From Camarhynchus parvulus (lineage: Eukaryota > Chordata > Aves > Passeriformes > Thraupidae): 64,000 bases of DNA. Positions 1 to 25,255 of the stretch are shown piece after piece. Every line of letters starts with the position of its first letter. Position 1 is the stretch's first letter. The notes under the pieces are model-generated. The model searched no databases and was not told where the DNA came from. It saw only the letters and a program-made list of their open reading frames with translations. The stretch covers positions 13,912,501 through 13,976,500 of the forward strand of contig NC_044578.1 of the NCBI RefSeq assembly GCF_901933205.1, in the 5' to 3' direction. A program made the position numbers and the translations under genes.

Positions 1-2007
1 AAATACTTAAAGAGTTTTTTTTTTAAAGTTAATTAAATTCATTACTACCTCTCAAAATTGGAAAGTTATCTGGAAAAAGCAAAGAGGTCACATTTTTAAC
101 TGCAGTGGACAGCAGTAAATGATTCCCAGGATCATAAAGATGTTTGCATCCAGACATCAGTCTTCTGTTCATAAATTAGATGGTTTTGTATATAATAAGA
201 AATCTTGATGTGTTCCTTTATGAATTACCTGTTTTTTCTACTTAACTTAGCATAATTATTTTTTATGTGTTCCATTAGAAATATATTGGTAGCTTCCATT
301 AATTGTTAGAAAAATAGAGGATGGTTTGGTAAGAATACATTTCTATCTCTTTGTTTATGACAGAAAACATACAGATGTCTGAAATTAGACAATGGGCAGG
401 CTGCCTATAATTTTTCATTTCCATTTTGCTTGAAAAAAAGGGAAAGCATCCAGTGTATATCTTTGTTATCCAATCTCATGCTTGATTCATAGAACATGAA
501 AAAAAATGTAATAGATGTTGATGCAGCTAGGAGTTTTCTGTGTAAGGATGTTATTCCTTTGTCTGCCTTGAGTTAGAAAGGCTGTAACATGCCACTGCTT
601 GGCTAGTTTAATCAGGTAACTGTTTTTTGAAAGAAAAAAATCATGAACAAGAGCCTGGGCACAAGCAAGCTGTTGGAGACTCTGCCATTAGCAGACACCT
701 TTTGGTTTATGGGGAGCTGATACTGGCCATGCCCTGAGCCTGGGCTGAAGTGTGAACAGAGCTGCGTCTGAAGCCCCAGTTGGACATTCTGAAGTGTTAA
801 ACAGCAGCTTCAGCCTGGGGTGTTGCTCCATCCCCCTGCACTACCGTACTGTGGGGAGATGCAGGAGCAGGAGTGAAGTCTGGTCTGGCATTGCAGCTGA
901 ACACCTCACAGACAAGAGCCTTGGCTTTCTTGCTTGGATGGACAAGATCTTTCCAGCATTGTAGCTTTTTAGGGATGAAGGAGATACTTCCCACAAATGA
1001 GTTGATTTGAGCAAAACCTTTATTTGTACCCTGAAGATCTGGAATTCAAAAGAGGTTTCATTTTTTAAAATCATTATTTCCTTTGTATGATGTTTATTTC
1101 AAAACAGTAGTGAGTTGTTTATAGGTACTACTTTTTGCTTCTAAAATTAAATTTAAATACTATTTCATTCAGGATTGGACTATCTTGATTATCTCTTATT
1201 TATAGCAGTCAGATTTGATTTCCAAACATAAAAGCAGACTTGTTTTGAACACTCATGTACATTTTCTTCTCTTTTCCTATGGAGTAAGGAAAAAACCCCT
1301 AACTTTACTTGGAAATCACGCCATTCTGAAAATGGGTTATAGATAAATTGTGCAATTGGGATTAAATAAAATGGATATAATTTATTATGCACCGTGGGGG
1401 TCTAACAAGAAAACTGATTATTAATTGTTGAGAAGGAAAGATCAGAAACCTGCCACGTGCTGCCTTGTTAGCACCCTAACATTTTAATGGGTTATAAGAA
1501 GTAACTTGTTCATAAATGTGGAGATTTTGAATTTGTATTCTCCTTAGTTTTGTCACTAATGTGTGAGCTGTATAACATAAGCCTGTTTACTTCTGTTCAC
1601 AGGTAACAAAATTCATAACTGTGTCCTACACAGTTTCCTGCCTTTCATAGCAAAGGGTCCAAAGATCAAGTGGATTTTATTGAAGTGCTGAGAAAGTATG
1701 GCCATAATAAACATAAACCTTTCATAGAAAATGCAGACAGGTTTTCCTTACTGACTCTTACACTCAGCAAGTAGGAAGAAACACTATTTGTAGAGTTGTC
1801 TGCCAACCCTATTACACAAGTGTTACTCTTTAAAATGTTATTAGACTTTTTAATCGTTTCTTGGTTCTGTTACTGTACTAGGAATCCATAAGGTTTTTCA
1901 TTTTCTGTAAAGTTACAGATTCGCTTTCAATTAATTGTTTAACACTGAAAAGTATCAAGAGCTATAAAATATCACACTTAAGCTGAAGATTTTTTTTTCT
2001 CTCCTAG

Positions 2008-13014
<11,007 letters not shown>

Positions 13015-15175
13015 TAGGAGTAAGAGGACAAGATGACATCAGGGCTCACATTGGGATCTTTGCACTCTGTTAACAGATGAGGTGGAGCTGAGACCATCAT
13101 ATGTCAAAACAGTTACCTAGTTACTTCATTCCACAAAGCTGACTGAGGTCTTTTTTGCCATCTTCCATGTGTGCAGTTTGCACCAACCCTTCTAACTAGG
13201 CACAATTAAGCAAGCACTGTTTGTGCAGTAACACAGAATAATAGACCACTTTCCTACTTAACTTTGGTTTCTGTCGTTCTTTGTTTCTGTGTATTGTTCA
13301 TTTTCCCCCTTTGAAATGAAGTAGTTTTTTACCCAAGAATGCTCCATTTTATTTTGAATAATGTATTATTTGTGTGAGTGAAATGGAAGGTGTTGCGGCT
13401 AGTGTGATTTAGACTGAAGTGAAAGATAAATGTTGCTTCTAGTCTGTGCCAGCCAATAATTCATGTCTGTCTTGTGTCTGATGCTACAATTTATAATAAT
13501 TTTTTAGTAGCTCAGACTAAACCTAGCCAACATTTTTAGCATTTTTGAAGGTAGTATTTATCGCCATATAAATGTCTGCTAAATTAACTTAAAAACATTT
13601 CTTCCTGGAGGCTGACCAAAATTCAGTAGAATCAATTGGATGGCTTAAGTAGGGGACAGTAGCTAGACCCCGTGCCTTGGTTTTCTACATCCCTGCAGTT
13701 TTCGTCACTGCCTCCTTCCTTTGTATTTCCCACCTAGGCAGTAGGCAAGTTGCCATAACCAGACTGTACCATGGAAAGCTTGCAGTCTCATGAGAGGGAG
13801 TAATTCCATCTGGTCTGGACTTTGGACCATATTAAACCAAGTCAACTTACCAGCATTTCAGTTGGCAGGTGTGAAATGGCTTGTTTAAGATCAAGAACCC
13901 TAAACTCTTTAAGGAAATTTTGGTCAGTACTGTAGAGAATTCATTTTGATTCACCTTTTCTTCTTCTTTTTTTCTTATTTTTTTTAAAGTAGCCAATGTT
14001 TCGGCTCCCGAAGTATTCCTTGCTTCAAGCCTTTTTTGATTAAAAAAGGCATCCATTAGAATAAAAACCATCATGCCACAGAAAGCAAAATGCGCTCTGC
14101 CATTAGCTATGAAAAACAAATGGTTTAGCAAATGCAAAATAATGTTCTAGATGCATCGCTGGATGAACACGGTTATTTTTTGTTAGCTGTTAAGAATAAG
14201 AGGTTATTGCCAAGTTTTTATTCTGGTATACTATATTAGTAAACTGAGGATGGAGTACTGCTACAATCATTTTCTTTTTAATTACAGCACTTCATTCATG
14301 AAGAAAAGAGATCAAGTTTAAAAACTGCAACAGCTGAGTTTATTTTAGTTGTGTTGTGTCTTCATTTCTAACCTACTTTCTTTCAATCAATCAGAATGTA
14401 TGGTCACACAGATACAAGTATTTGGGTTTAATTATGTTTTGTATACTCTCACCAACTGACTTAAAAGGTATTGCTACCATGTGCTAGCTTTGGGCACTTT
14501 TACACATTTATTTCAATGTTAATAATCAGCGGCTCAGCACTTTTTTTGGGGTTGCTTTTAAACTTATTCATAGTAGTTTTATTTGAACACTTGGTTCTGG
14601 CTGTCTCAGTGACCTGTCTTAAAACAGCACATCTAAAAGTTTAAACTAGACTCATGTTTTATGAAAAATTTACATGCATACAAGGATGAATTGTTTTTTT
14701 AAAAAACGAGCTATATTGATACATAGCCATTGGATTTGTTTGAATGCCAGTGCAAATAAACAGCTGGCTTTCCTTCCTTTTAATCTGTACGACGCTCCTA
14801 AAAGAAAGGCCTTTGTAGACATTTTACAAAAGAGTATGAAACATACCACCCAATGTTCTGTCTGTTTAGGTTGTTGAGCATTTTTGCACAACGTCATTAG
14901 GAGGCTGACACTGAATGCAGTCTTTGTCCACCCATATTTACATACATGCAAGAAAAGTATAAGATACTTTGCTGTAGCAAATTTTATGTAACAAAGATAT
15001 ATCGTCACATTAATAAATTTAAAGAAATCCTTTGTATGAAAATGTTAAAATCTTTTGTATTTCATTTAGACCAAGGACATGCTGCTGTATGCTAGCTGTA
15101 TGCGATAAATTCTACAGTAACTTTGTTGTCGTTTATGAACTTTAAAAGATTTTAATAAATGTTGAAGATCACAAT
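13015..15175 (+). other. PRKACB: PRKACB 3' UTR with poly-A signals
   Basis: AT-rich, non-coding continuation of the last exon. Poly-A signals AATAAA occur at 15012-15017 and 15154-15159; the second, followed by T/G-rich sequence, is the likelier end. Length of about 2.2 kb is similar to the long mammalian PRKACB 3' UTR. The end point is inferred from the hexamer. Confidence 0.7.
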
Positions 15176-16802
15176 TTGATTCTGTTATGATTTTAATTTT
15201 TAATCATTACATTTATAGTTCTAGAAAGGTTCAAAGATTTTTCTGTTCTGTAAAATACTGTAATCATTCATCTTGCGTGTACAATAAGACAAAAGTCTAG
15301 GAAATTGGTTCTGACATGTCTGTCTGATATCCAGATTAAATTCTACACGGGCATAAGTGGAAAAGTCATCATAATGCCATGATATTATGCTATTTTTTAA
15401 TTTTATGAAAATCCTGTTAGAAAGTAAAACACTTTTCCAATATGGCATAATAGACTTCAGTATGGAAATGAGATTCTATTTTGGAAAAGGAGGGGAAGTG
15501 TGCAATTTCCAAGGCATTAGTGAGTACATTTGACAATGTGAGTATTATACAACCCTCTCATTTAAACACAGTCATGAAATATAACTACAGAATATTATGT
15601 TACCTGTATTTAATTTGAAAAATCCTTTTCACAATATGGAAAAATTGTATATCTATGACAGTAGAAGCTTGTTAATTTTACACATTTGAGGAATTAAGTG
15701 TTGAACTATATGGTATATTTTAATTGTACTCTAGTTGTATGTAACTTTCATTTCCAACATAAAGGATTGTATCTCATTAAGTAAATTGCTTTTTTTATTA
15801 TCTTGTCAGTTGCATTAAAACCCTTATTTTTAAATCCTTTAAAGTATTTTACTAATTTTTGCAAATAATTAGATGTTTTTAAGTGCTGCAATAGTGTGCA
15901 ATAGTAAACATTTATATACAGAAGTGCAAATTAAATTATGTACAACACTTGTGCTGCTTCTTTGTGAATCAGAATGTTGTATGATGACAGTTGTTGCACC
16001 TCCCCATGTGTGAGCAGAGTTTGAAAGCAAGAGGAAAAGGTTGTGAAACCCACTACACACATGAGTTGGGGCACGGTAAGCTTTACACTAACTAGGGTGT
16101 CTGGAGAAGGTGATGTGGAGAACATTAAAGGCACTATGAGAAGTCTTGGACTTCTTAGACAATCAAAAGCAAGCAAGGTGATCATTAGCTTCAGTATTGT
16201 TTGTCTTCATTTTATTTTCATTCAGACTCAATGCTTTTTATTAAAGATAATTGCCTGTTTTTAAACTGTCTGCAGATCCCGCTGTACAAACTTTGTGCTG
16301 TGTCTCATTGTGCTGTGAAACAACTGATAGAAGTAAAGACTGTTCATAGTCTTGGCATTGTCTGTCTTGAGGCTTTTTCTGCAAGTGGTGTTTGGAGAGG
16401 CTCTGGTGTCTGCTCTGTAATGCAGCTCCTCCTCTTCCCACTGTCTGAGCCGAGCTGTGGCCTCTGTGCTTCTGCTGCTGTACGCCTGCGACTGCGCTCT
16501 TGTGTTCTTGGTTTCCTGGTACCACTGCTACATTACATTTTAAAGACCCTTGTACTTTTTCTAAAGCTCAGCTAAAAAACCTGTGAAAATACTGTCTTCT
16601 GCTTTTACTACAGCTCCTAAACAAGCACAGCATGCTGAGCCACAGATTTGAAGGTGTCATTCAAATCTGTTCTGATTTCCTGCATAAGGAGGACTTATCC
16701 CAGATCAGAATTGAAGCGCCATTCCATAAGAAACTGGTAAAAAACCAATTCCATTCTCTAGCTAAGGTGCATATAGCTGATCTGGATCTGTTTGATGATA
16801 TT

Positions 16803-16829
16803 AAAAAAAAAAAAAAAAAAAAAAGAGAG
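16803..16829 (+). repeat. Poly-A tract (22 A) followed by GA repeats
   Basis: Twenty-two consecutive A bases followed by a short GA run. A simple repeat. It could be the tail of an old retrocopy, but the preceding 200 bases match nothing I recognise. Confidence 0.85.
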
Positions 16830-19137
16830 AGTTTGACCACCACAGTTTTACAAGTGTGGGTCTTGCATACATTTTAAAAATGTTTTTCATGGAAAGGTAT
16901 TTTTCACGATGTATTGACTGATTTAAGTTCCTTAACAGATAGGTAAAATATGAGCCCCTAGCTTCAAGCTGGGCAGTAAAAGGGTTAGAACTCCACAAGG
17001 ATGTCTAAATGCCTTATAGATAGTAAATATTTGTCATTTTACATAGGGATTATGTGAAGTGTTGGATTTTTTTAGAAGTGTGAGATGGGTACCTAGAGGC
17101 AAGACAGGATCTCATGATATCTTCCCTTTCTAACTTCTGAATTTGATGATGAATAAAAGTATGAATTAAATCTGAGATCTAGTCACATTTTTACCTCTTT
17201 TTATTGTTTGGATTGGGAAGGGGTATTGTATGACAAAAAGGGATGCCTGAAGGAACTTTGCATATACTGAAAATGTATTTTATTTTTATAATTGACTAGT
17301 ACAAAGAGTGTAGTCCCTCAGAGGGATAAAAACGGCTTAAGGTTTCTATAACATCATTAGGATCAGTTCCCACCAGTGTTTCAAAGCCAGTAAAAATTCC
17401 TTTAGAATCCTTACAGCTTCATTGTGCTGTTCCTTCCCTTGGAGGGTCAAGTACCAATGTCTTTGCAAAAACATATTCCTAAGAATTGTGTGTGTATGGC
17501 TCTTTGCTTTGAAGCTTTAAAGAAACATAGTTGTGGTGTTCATTGACATGAGCTGCTGTCAGTAAGCACAAATGGAAGAGCCAGTGACAAACTTGAACAT
17601 TTCTTACTGCTGCTAAGCTCACAGGTCTAGATTGTGCTGGAACACACAGTGGCAACACAGTTGTCTGATGGCAAAGCTGCAGCACAAAAACTCTTCAGGA
17701 TTAAAGGTTGGAGTTTGAGGAGGGAGGTCAGTGATCTGTTCCATCTGTATGCAACCACAGTAACAGGTGGTTTCCTTTGCTGGGAGGTTGTTATCAGAGA
17801 CTTCTTCCTTTCCCTTTGCTTCCAAGGTGCTGTGGATGATCAGAGAGGACACAGCTGTAGCTATGTTGACACAAATGGAGCAAGGTCTCAGCAGCCTGGC
17901 AAGCAGTGTGGTACGTTCTGAGCGTGTTCAGTAAGTTCCAGGAAAAATTACTGCTGACTAGGGCAACAAAGAGAAAATTGGAGAGCTGGAAAGGCCTGGT
18001 TAACTGAAATTCTTCCCCCACCAAGGTAATTTGATTCAATTGAAGGCAAAAAAAATAAAATATCCAAGACCTCATTTAGAGGTGTATTAATGCTTTGGTC
18101 TACACAGCAATATCACAAGAATACCAAAAGTATTGCTCTTTAATTTGTATCTACATTGCTACTTTGAATGTGTATGTAGTTATCTAAATAACAGTTCAAC
18201 AAAATGAATGCTTGACTGGGATGTCCTTTCACTTTCTCCTGTCTTTGCCTCCTTCTACTTGATGCTTGCATGAACTGGGGATCTGAGTGTCAGGACTCTG
18301 TTAATGAGAGGTAACACCCTGGATAAGTAAAACATGATTCACCTATCTCACAGGCATGTTAATTCAGGTTAAGCAACCTGAATTAATATGTAATCCTTTT
18401 ATAAATGCCCAATGTTTATCAAGTATCTGTTTTCAACTGCCCCCCTAAAAAAAGGCACTGTGTGTCCTCAGTTAACACATTATCTTTATTTCCCTTTTTC
18501 TCTGGCCATATTGGGAAGTGGCATTCTCTGGCATTGGGAAGCGTGCATCTGGCAGGCTTTCTTACCAGTGGAAAATCTAAGAGAGGAACTGAGCAGGCAG
18601 CCTTAGTAAAAGCATGCCATTGAGGCAGAAAGAGGATCACAGTGGCAGAACATGTGATGTAACATGCATGTGGTGATACAGTTTGCTAGTGCAAGCACAT
18701 GAATTCATCTCCAGAGTGGTTCTACTTCCACAGAAGAACTACTCCAGAGAGCCACGTCCAAGGCCACAGCATGTACAGCTCATGGATTCTGGAAAGGAAT
18801 TTCAGAGCAGTACTGATTTTGCTGCAAGGGATGTTTCCTGCCAAGATAAGTATTGCAGGGAATGCTGGGAGGAAAATAACTCCCTAAAGTCTCATAAACT
18901 TATTTGATCTTTTTTAAAGCCACTCAAGGAAACTTGAAATATCAGCAAAAATTCTTTTTCACTTGGGATTTGTACAACACAAACCTCTGCTTTAGGGCAT
19001 ACCTAGTATTGTATCTGAAGTTATTAAACTCGTCTTCATTCTGCTACTACATATTGACTAACAGAACTCAACTCTGACTTTTCTTGAAGTTTTTTTTAAT
19101 GTTTCAGGTTACTGCGAAATCCTGTCAACTAAAATCA

Positions 19138-19192
19138 TGAAAGGAGATGATCTTTAAGGTCCCTTCCAACCAAAAGTATTCTACGATTGCAT
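19138..19192 (+). mobile_element. CR1 3' tail fragment
   Basis: Contains GATGATCTTTAAGGTCCC, then TTCCAACC and TATTCTACGATTG, which matches the 3' terminus of avian CR1 elements in forward orientation. Only about 50 bases remain, without coding sequence. Confidence 0.75.
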
Positions 19193-22100
19193 CTTCAGGA
19201 GCTTTCCATAGGCTCTAGTTACATTTATTTGCCAGTAGATGTCACATTTACATGGTGTGGAACGCTGTGTAAGAAATGTCAGCTGCAGAGCACAGTAAGA
19301 ACAAGAGACTTGGAAAGTATTTAAGAGCAATAGGGAATGAAAAATTTAGATTGTACCAGTCACATAATATGTCAGGGAATAATACATGCAATACCAACCA
19401 TGAGTATTTGTTCTTTGTATATTAGTTGATTTTGCCTTTAAATCCTTTTGAGATAATAGTTGCAATATTTTTTACTGGTTTTCACATCAGCATGAGCAAA
19501 AAAAGAAGGTTTTGACACAAATTTGAACAAAAGTATTTTTCCATAATATGTATTATTGCATGGACTATATAAAAATTTCACTAAAATCCTTGATTGATAG
19601 TTCCTATTTCCATTTGAAGTTAGAACTAGAGGTGAGTGTCTGTACTAATAGCTCACAATCACATTTCTATTTTATGTGCAATTGAAATTTCAGAAATACA
19701 CTCTTTTTAACCAAAGATGGTCACCAATAAAAATTGAAAAGTGTTCCTATGCTGATTTGTTAAGTAAATAGTATTTATAGTAGAGTGGATATAAACTTTT
19801 GAGTTGGATGGTAATCAAATATAGATATATCTCTACTAATTATGTTTACAGGCAAAAGAACAACTGTTTATATTTTTCTGAATTATGTGATCACCAGAGC
19901 AGTTGGAGAACAAGTTACAGCAAATGTGCTCTTGAGAGCACCCGTGATCAGAGCCTCATCAACTAATTTAAGAGCTGAGTAAGTTTTTTAATTATCGGTT
20001 TAACAATCTTAATGCAGAACTGTTGAATGTCATGTCTGCTCATGTTCAGATGCATCTGGGTTTGGTTTATATCAAAGGAGAGAGTAGAGGGGAAAACAGG
20101 GTCATCCAATGTGTGACTGGAACATTTGCCCCCCTGTAACAGAGCTTCCTTTCTTGCAGTCTGTTTTGGCAACCACTGTCCTACCAAAGCACTGCGTGCA
20201 TGCTTTGAGCTTGCACACTGATGCACAAATCATAGGGATGCCATTCCTTCTGGTCTGCTCACAGTTCAGGGCCTAAGAGCAGACAGAGCACCTGTAAGTC
20301 CCCCCAGCAGAACCAGTAAGAGACCCTTCCCTGGGTCTGGGGTGCCTTCTGAGGGCTGAGGAGCAGCATCCTGCAAGGCTGAGCAAAGAGTGGAATGCCA
20401 AACTCTGGCCTTCCACACCTGGCATCTCTTCTGGCAGTTACACCAAAATAACAACATGGAGAGAAGATGCCAGTATTTGCTGAGACATGGTCACTTTACA
20501 AATCTTAAAAATCTGGATATTTCTGACAGTCAGGTTCTTCATTCTCTGGACAAGAGCTTCCCAGCAAAATGGGAGGAAAAAACTAGCACTAATTTTTCAA
20601 TGTATTGGTTTGAAATATAGTTGAGATTTCTGCTTGTGTTTTGTTGACGCATTTCTGTTTGTAACTGTTTTTCTGAGCGCATCACCATGTTGTGCTTTTT
20701 CATTTGCCTCACTTCCTGCAACCAAGTGCTACATTTTAGATTTCCCAGAGAGGTAGTAGCTACTTCACTGAGATGTCTAAGCCTTGTTTATATAAAATGT
20801 TTTTATCAGGCTGGATTCCCTTTAACAGTGTTGATATTTCATATGAATACATTTCATAAGCCTATTGCTACATTATTACAAGCAGGGCAAATATGTGGCA
20901 GGTATTACTGCTAGTATGGGCACAATGAGATGTGTTTTATACAGTGATTTTTTAAAATGAAGTATAAGTTTTAAAATAACAAAGGTTTAAGTCTAGACAG
21001 ATGCTTTATTAAATATGAGCAACTACTACAATAAGGAGTTGCACAGCAAAATAAGTAGGGCAGGAAATTCTCAGTGAAGTGGATATAATTCAGGTGCAGG
21101 GAGATTTATTTAAGCAATTCAGTCTTGGAAAAAAGAGGAAGCGAAAGCATAAAGGTGTCACTGGCCTTGCATTGTAGTCAGCTACTGTACACATTCATTT
21201 TTAGGCTGTATGAAGAGGGTGTAACTTTAGTCATCTTACTGGAGATCTATATGATTATGAGAGAAAGGTCAGGTAATGCATATTGTATCCAAAGTACCTT
21301 AGCATACTAAAGCAAAGGTTTCAGGGCCTCCCCAGCAGGACAAAAGCCAGATCTTTGTCCCCCTGCCTGGGCAGTGAGTCTGAGCAGTGCTGCTCACCCC
21401 AGACTGGCAGCCAGGAGCTGTCCCTGACCCAGCGCTGGGCACCGCAGAGCCCCCAGCCGGCAGCCAGAGCTTTCCCAGGAGGCTGTACACATCTACAGAC
21501 CTGCTCTTTACCCTGAGGGAGTGTGCCCTGGGAACTACGGGAAAGGTAAATTCAGGCCCACTGCCTGCTGTGCTCTGATTTTGTGTTTAACACACACTGT
21601 AACATAACTGCCTCCAAAATGAATGCCAGGCTGGTACCAAGTCACTGCTGCATTCTGGCCATGGGTTTTCAGCCTCCCTTCCCTCCTCACTTGCTTAACA
21701 CCATTGTGATCTTTAGGCTTTTGTCTAGGCTTTATGCAGAACTTGAGAGCAACATGACAATACCCAGCCATGCAGAACACCCTGGCAGGCCAGCAGGGGA
21801 CTGTGAAGAAGACACAGCATGGTTTTTGGAGGACCTTCCTGGCCAAGACAGGAATTGAAGAGAAGCACTTCATTGCTGGACTCCATGGGCTGGGAACTGT
21901 CTCTTATTCCTCTGTGGAGTGCTGAAGTAGGGAAGGGACAGCAGGACAACAGGTATTAAGCAGCTGATATTGTGAAGAAAGGTAAGTGGCAAAATTCCAT
22001 TCAAGCAAACTAGAAATACTGTAGACAAGGGTGGAAAAGACCTTAAGTGAATAAAGACAGTTTTCTGGCAGTAAAGTGCTGAAAAGGTGCAACTGGACCA

Positions 22101-23059
22101 GTAAGAGGGATTTTTCCTCTTTCTGGGTAGATAGGAGTTGTCAGGAACTGTGGAAAAGGCCCTTAGTTACTTATCAGTACAAGGATGTCTCAAATCATCA
22201 GTACCATATAGGTGTGATAAAATGTAGTGTGGGATAAGGGGCCATTCAGAGCCAACTGGAAAGGGAGAAGGTACTGCCAAGACCCTACTGCAGCCCAGGG
22301 TGCAGCTCCAAATGTCCTCTCCTGGAAGGTGAATGTACAGAAAGGAGAAAGGGGAACAAGATCAGAAAATGCAGACCAAAAAGGGCTGTGGTCATTCAGA
22401 TGTTTGAGTCTATATAAGAATGTAAATACCAGAGAAACAGAGAAATCAAATATTGCACTTAACAATATTAAACTAAAGATTATTACTAGAGGAACAAACA
22501 GGTATAAACTGTTTCTATATTTCTGAACTTGTAGATTAAAATTTCTTAATTCCCTGCAAAGAGGACCTGGACAGAGCCTTTCTACAGGGCAGAGTGGGCT
22601 GAGATTCCCCATGGGCCCCTAGGTAGTGCTGGGTGTGAATGTGCTTGTGTGAGGGCTTGGCTGTGATGCCAGGAGATCAAACCCCACAGCCTGGACAGTC
22701 CCTTTCCAGTCTTGTATTGCTAGGAGGGAAATGATGCAAAAGGGATTTTTAGACTGTTGTTAGTAATTGACTGGGCATAGCTATACATTAATTCCGTTTG
22801 CGTATTACACCCATGTCACTTCCACACTCATGACAAAAGTTACATAGAAGCAGCCTGTGCCCCCATTGGATTCCCATGCTGCCAGTGCTAGGCATTACAT
22901 GGACTTTTTGGCTGCCAGCCACATCTGGATGAAATCTCTTTGGTTTACTTTCTTCCTCACAATGAGCAGCAGGAACCAAAAACGATCAGGGCCCACCCCG
23001 AAATGTCTCCCTGAAAACCCAGAGGAGCAGCAAGCCCCTTCCAGCGCTTGTTCCACGCT

Positions 23060-23220
23060 GAGGTTCAGGTCCCGGAGGCGCCAGCAGCTCCCAGAGCCGG
23101 GGCTGTGAGGGGAAGGCGCGCCCCCCGCGGGACTACAACTCCCAGCAGCCCCCGCGGCGCCGGGTGGGTCGCGGCCTGCACGGCGTCTGCTGCTGAGGGC
23201 GCAGGGCTTCCCTCGGCCCC
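23060..23220. promoter_or_regulatory. Small CpG-rich element with ZNF143-type motif
   Basis: A GC- and CpG-rich island of about 160 bases in AT-rich intergenic DNA. At 23132-23152 it contains ACTACAACTCCCAGCAG, matching the promoter motif ACTACAnnTCCCAG bound by ZNF143/THAP11. Such motifs usually lie just upstream of transcription starts. No gene is visible next to it: SAMD13 coding begins 4.2 kb downstream behind another, larger island. It may drive an alternative SAMD13 first exon or a non-coding RNA. Confidence 0.55.
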
Positions 23221-25085
23221 CCGGGCTCTGAAACATTCGGTCCTTGTTTTCAGAGAAATACGTGTTTTACACAGAGCTAGATCCATTCTACTCCGCATAA
23301 TGCCACCTTATTGAGAGGGGCTTCCCCTCAATTTCCTGTGTTATTTTCTCACTCAGCTTCCCCAATGTTTTTTTTTACCCAGGGCACTGGAATGAAGTTC
23401 AAAGGGCTTTATTTAGCCCTAGGGAGCCGAAATTCAGTACCCTCTGCACAGCTAGCAGGGTGCTATGCTGTCCTTTTGCCACATGTGCCGTGCATTTTGT
23501 CTTCTACTCCTTAACTGCCAGGGACAAAACAGAAGGATGGGAAGGATTGCAGTAGGAAACTGGCATTTTTCAATACCCAGAAAACAGGGTCCACTGGTGT
23601 CCGATACCTGCACTGACCTTTGCGTGTTTCCCCTCATGTGATAGCAGAAGTTCAGACACACACACAGGACAGACCCCTTGACCTGGATCTACCAACCCTG
23701 GTCTCACTTGGTTTCCTGCATGGCTTGGAAACTTTTTCTTTTTGGCCATAAGTGGGATGGAAATAGTCAAACAAAAGGCTAATTCACTTCTCTGCTTTAT
23801 CTCCCTCCAGACATAATTTAATTATAATTAAATTACCTTACCCCAATGAATGAAAATACAAGTCACAGATCATATTCCACACTGAATTTTTCCACAACCC
23901 ATTTTCTTAAAATTCCCCTCTTTGCTGTTCAAGGTCCTCTAGAAGGAATGCATCACTTCGAATACTCAAAGGATTAACTGAAGAACATGATGAAAGGGAG
24001 AGTGAGTAAAATAGCTCGTTTATATTTGTATCCTCAAATGTCAGTTCATTACCAAAGTTAGAAACCAGCTGATACAGAAAACTCATTATGGCTTCATTTA
24101 GAATGTTTATTTCTTTAGAGACAGAAAAGAATTGCCTTGCTTGGCTCACTTGTCCAACACAAATATGCCAGGTTTTACAGTACACTTTGGGATGGGAAGT
24201 AAAGAGGGTTTTGTTTAGGGCACAGTACATTTAATCCTCTATTTATTTTGTTTATCTGCATTTTTTTAAATCCCAAAGCAGTGAGGACAGTTACTGCCCT
24301 CTGTTCTCAATGCTTCTGACGATATTTGAGTGCCATTACTTGCAAAGCTCCTGCAAGCTCTGGTTATTCATCTGACAGTACATAAGTAAGACAAAATGAA
24401 GTGCTTTGGGAAGTTGTGTCCACAATCTTTTGCCCAAAAGTCCACTTTGCTGGTAATTTTAGTGCTTGTAACTGTGCCCAGTTAGCAGTTAGGTGACCTG
24501 GATCTCCATGCAGTCAGTAAGCTTTGTCTGGGAGTGAGACGGATGCAAAGTGCCTGGGATAGCCCCAGGTGCCCACTCTGGTGGCTGAGCAAGCTCTGTC
24601 TGTGTGTGCCAGCTGGGCACTCGTGTCAGAGCCCTGCAGAAATCAAGCCAAAGTCACCAGTAGGTTCTGTGCAAATCCCCAGGTAATTTGTAACATCCCC
24701 CTTGCCTTGCAGCAAAAAGCAGGCGTGTCATTTGAGTGGCTTGACTCAGAAGGAAATTTTTCAAGTAAAACATCCCACAAATTTGAAGTAACCCAGCCTG
24801 TTATGGATAATCAAAAGGTCACAGCACCTGATTAGTGGCTGGGATGCAGCCCTGGCTACAAAGCCCATGGGTGGGGAAACAGGGTGTGTTGATAATCATT
24901 GCTTAATTTCCCTTGCACTGACAGTGCATCTAGGTAATGCCTATATACCACTAGAAAACATCAGCAATCAAGGCATACTGAAGAGATAAAAAAATAGTGT
25001 AAAAGGAAAAAAAGAAGTGTTGTTGCCAGAAAAACTTGACAACTTTTGTATTAAAGTCTGTGTGTTTTATTGCCAGTGGGACACT
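23221..25085. other. Intergenic region, no gene seen
   Basis: No reading frame with recognisable domains and no clear repeats. The 88-codon frame at 24569-24835 has no family resemblance. Confidence 0.5.
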
Positions 25086-25255
25086 TAGTAATTTGTCGGC
25101 TCTTTGAGTTGATTCTTTCTGTACAGTAAATCCCGTGGGTATGGTCTCCTTCTGAAATAAAGTCTGGAGCTTAGACGAGTGAGATCTGCAGACTCAGTGC
25201 CTCCAACTCCTCTCTTTCCCCAGTGCCGGCGGTGGCACGGTGGGGGTACTCGGTT
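25086..25255 (+). mobile_element. Possible LTR fragment (R/U5-like)
   Basis: Reads like the end of a retroviral LTR: a TACAGTAAATCCCGTGGG stretch, then AATAAAGTCTGGAGC (AATAAA at 25156-25161), then a C/T-rich segment and CGGCGGTGGCACGGTGGGG. No gag, pol or env sequence is adjacent and no second LTR was seen, so at most a solo or partial LTR. The call rests on general resemblance to avian endogenous retrovirus LTRs. Confidence 0.25.

Larger units (their letters stand above)
15176..23059. other. Intergenic region PRKACB to SAMD13, first part
   Basis: No gene is supported. The open frames (largest 140 codons at 22190-22612 minus, 124 codons at 16201-16575 plus) lack recognisable domains. It holds a poly-A tract at 16.8 kb and a CR1 tail at 19.1 kb. 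Unrecognised distal regulatory DNA cannot be excluded. Confidence 0.6.

Noticed and set aside
13847..15008. Minus-strand frames of 96 and 112 codons
   Set aside because: They lie within the PRKACB 3' UTR on the opposite strand and show no recognisable family.
22895..23236. 113-codon minus-strand frame at the ZNF143-motif element
   Set aside because: Low-complexity GC-driven translation with no domain; the element looks regulatory.
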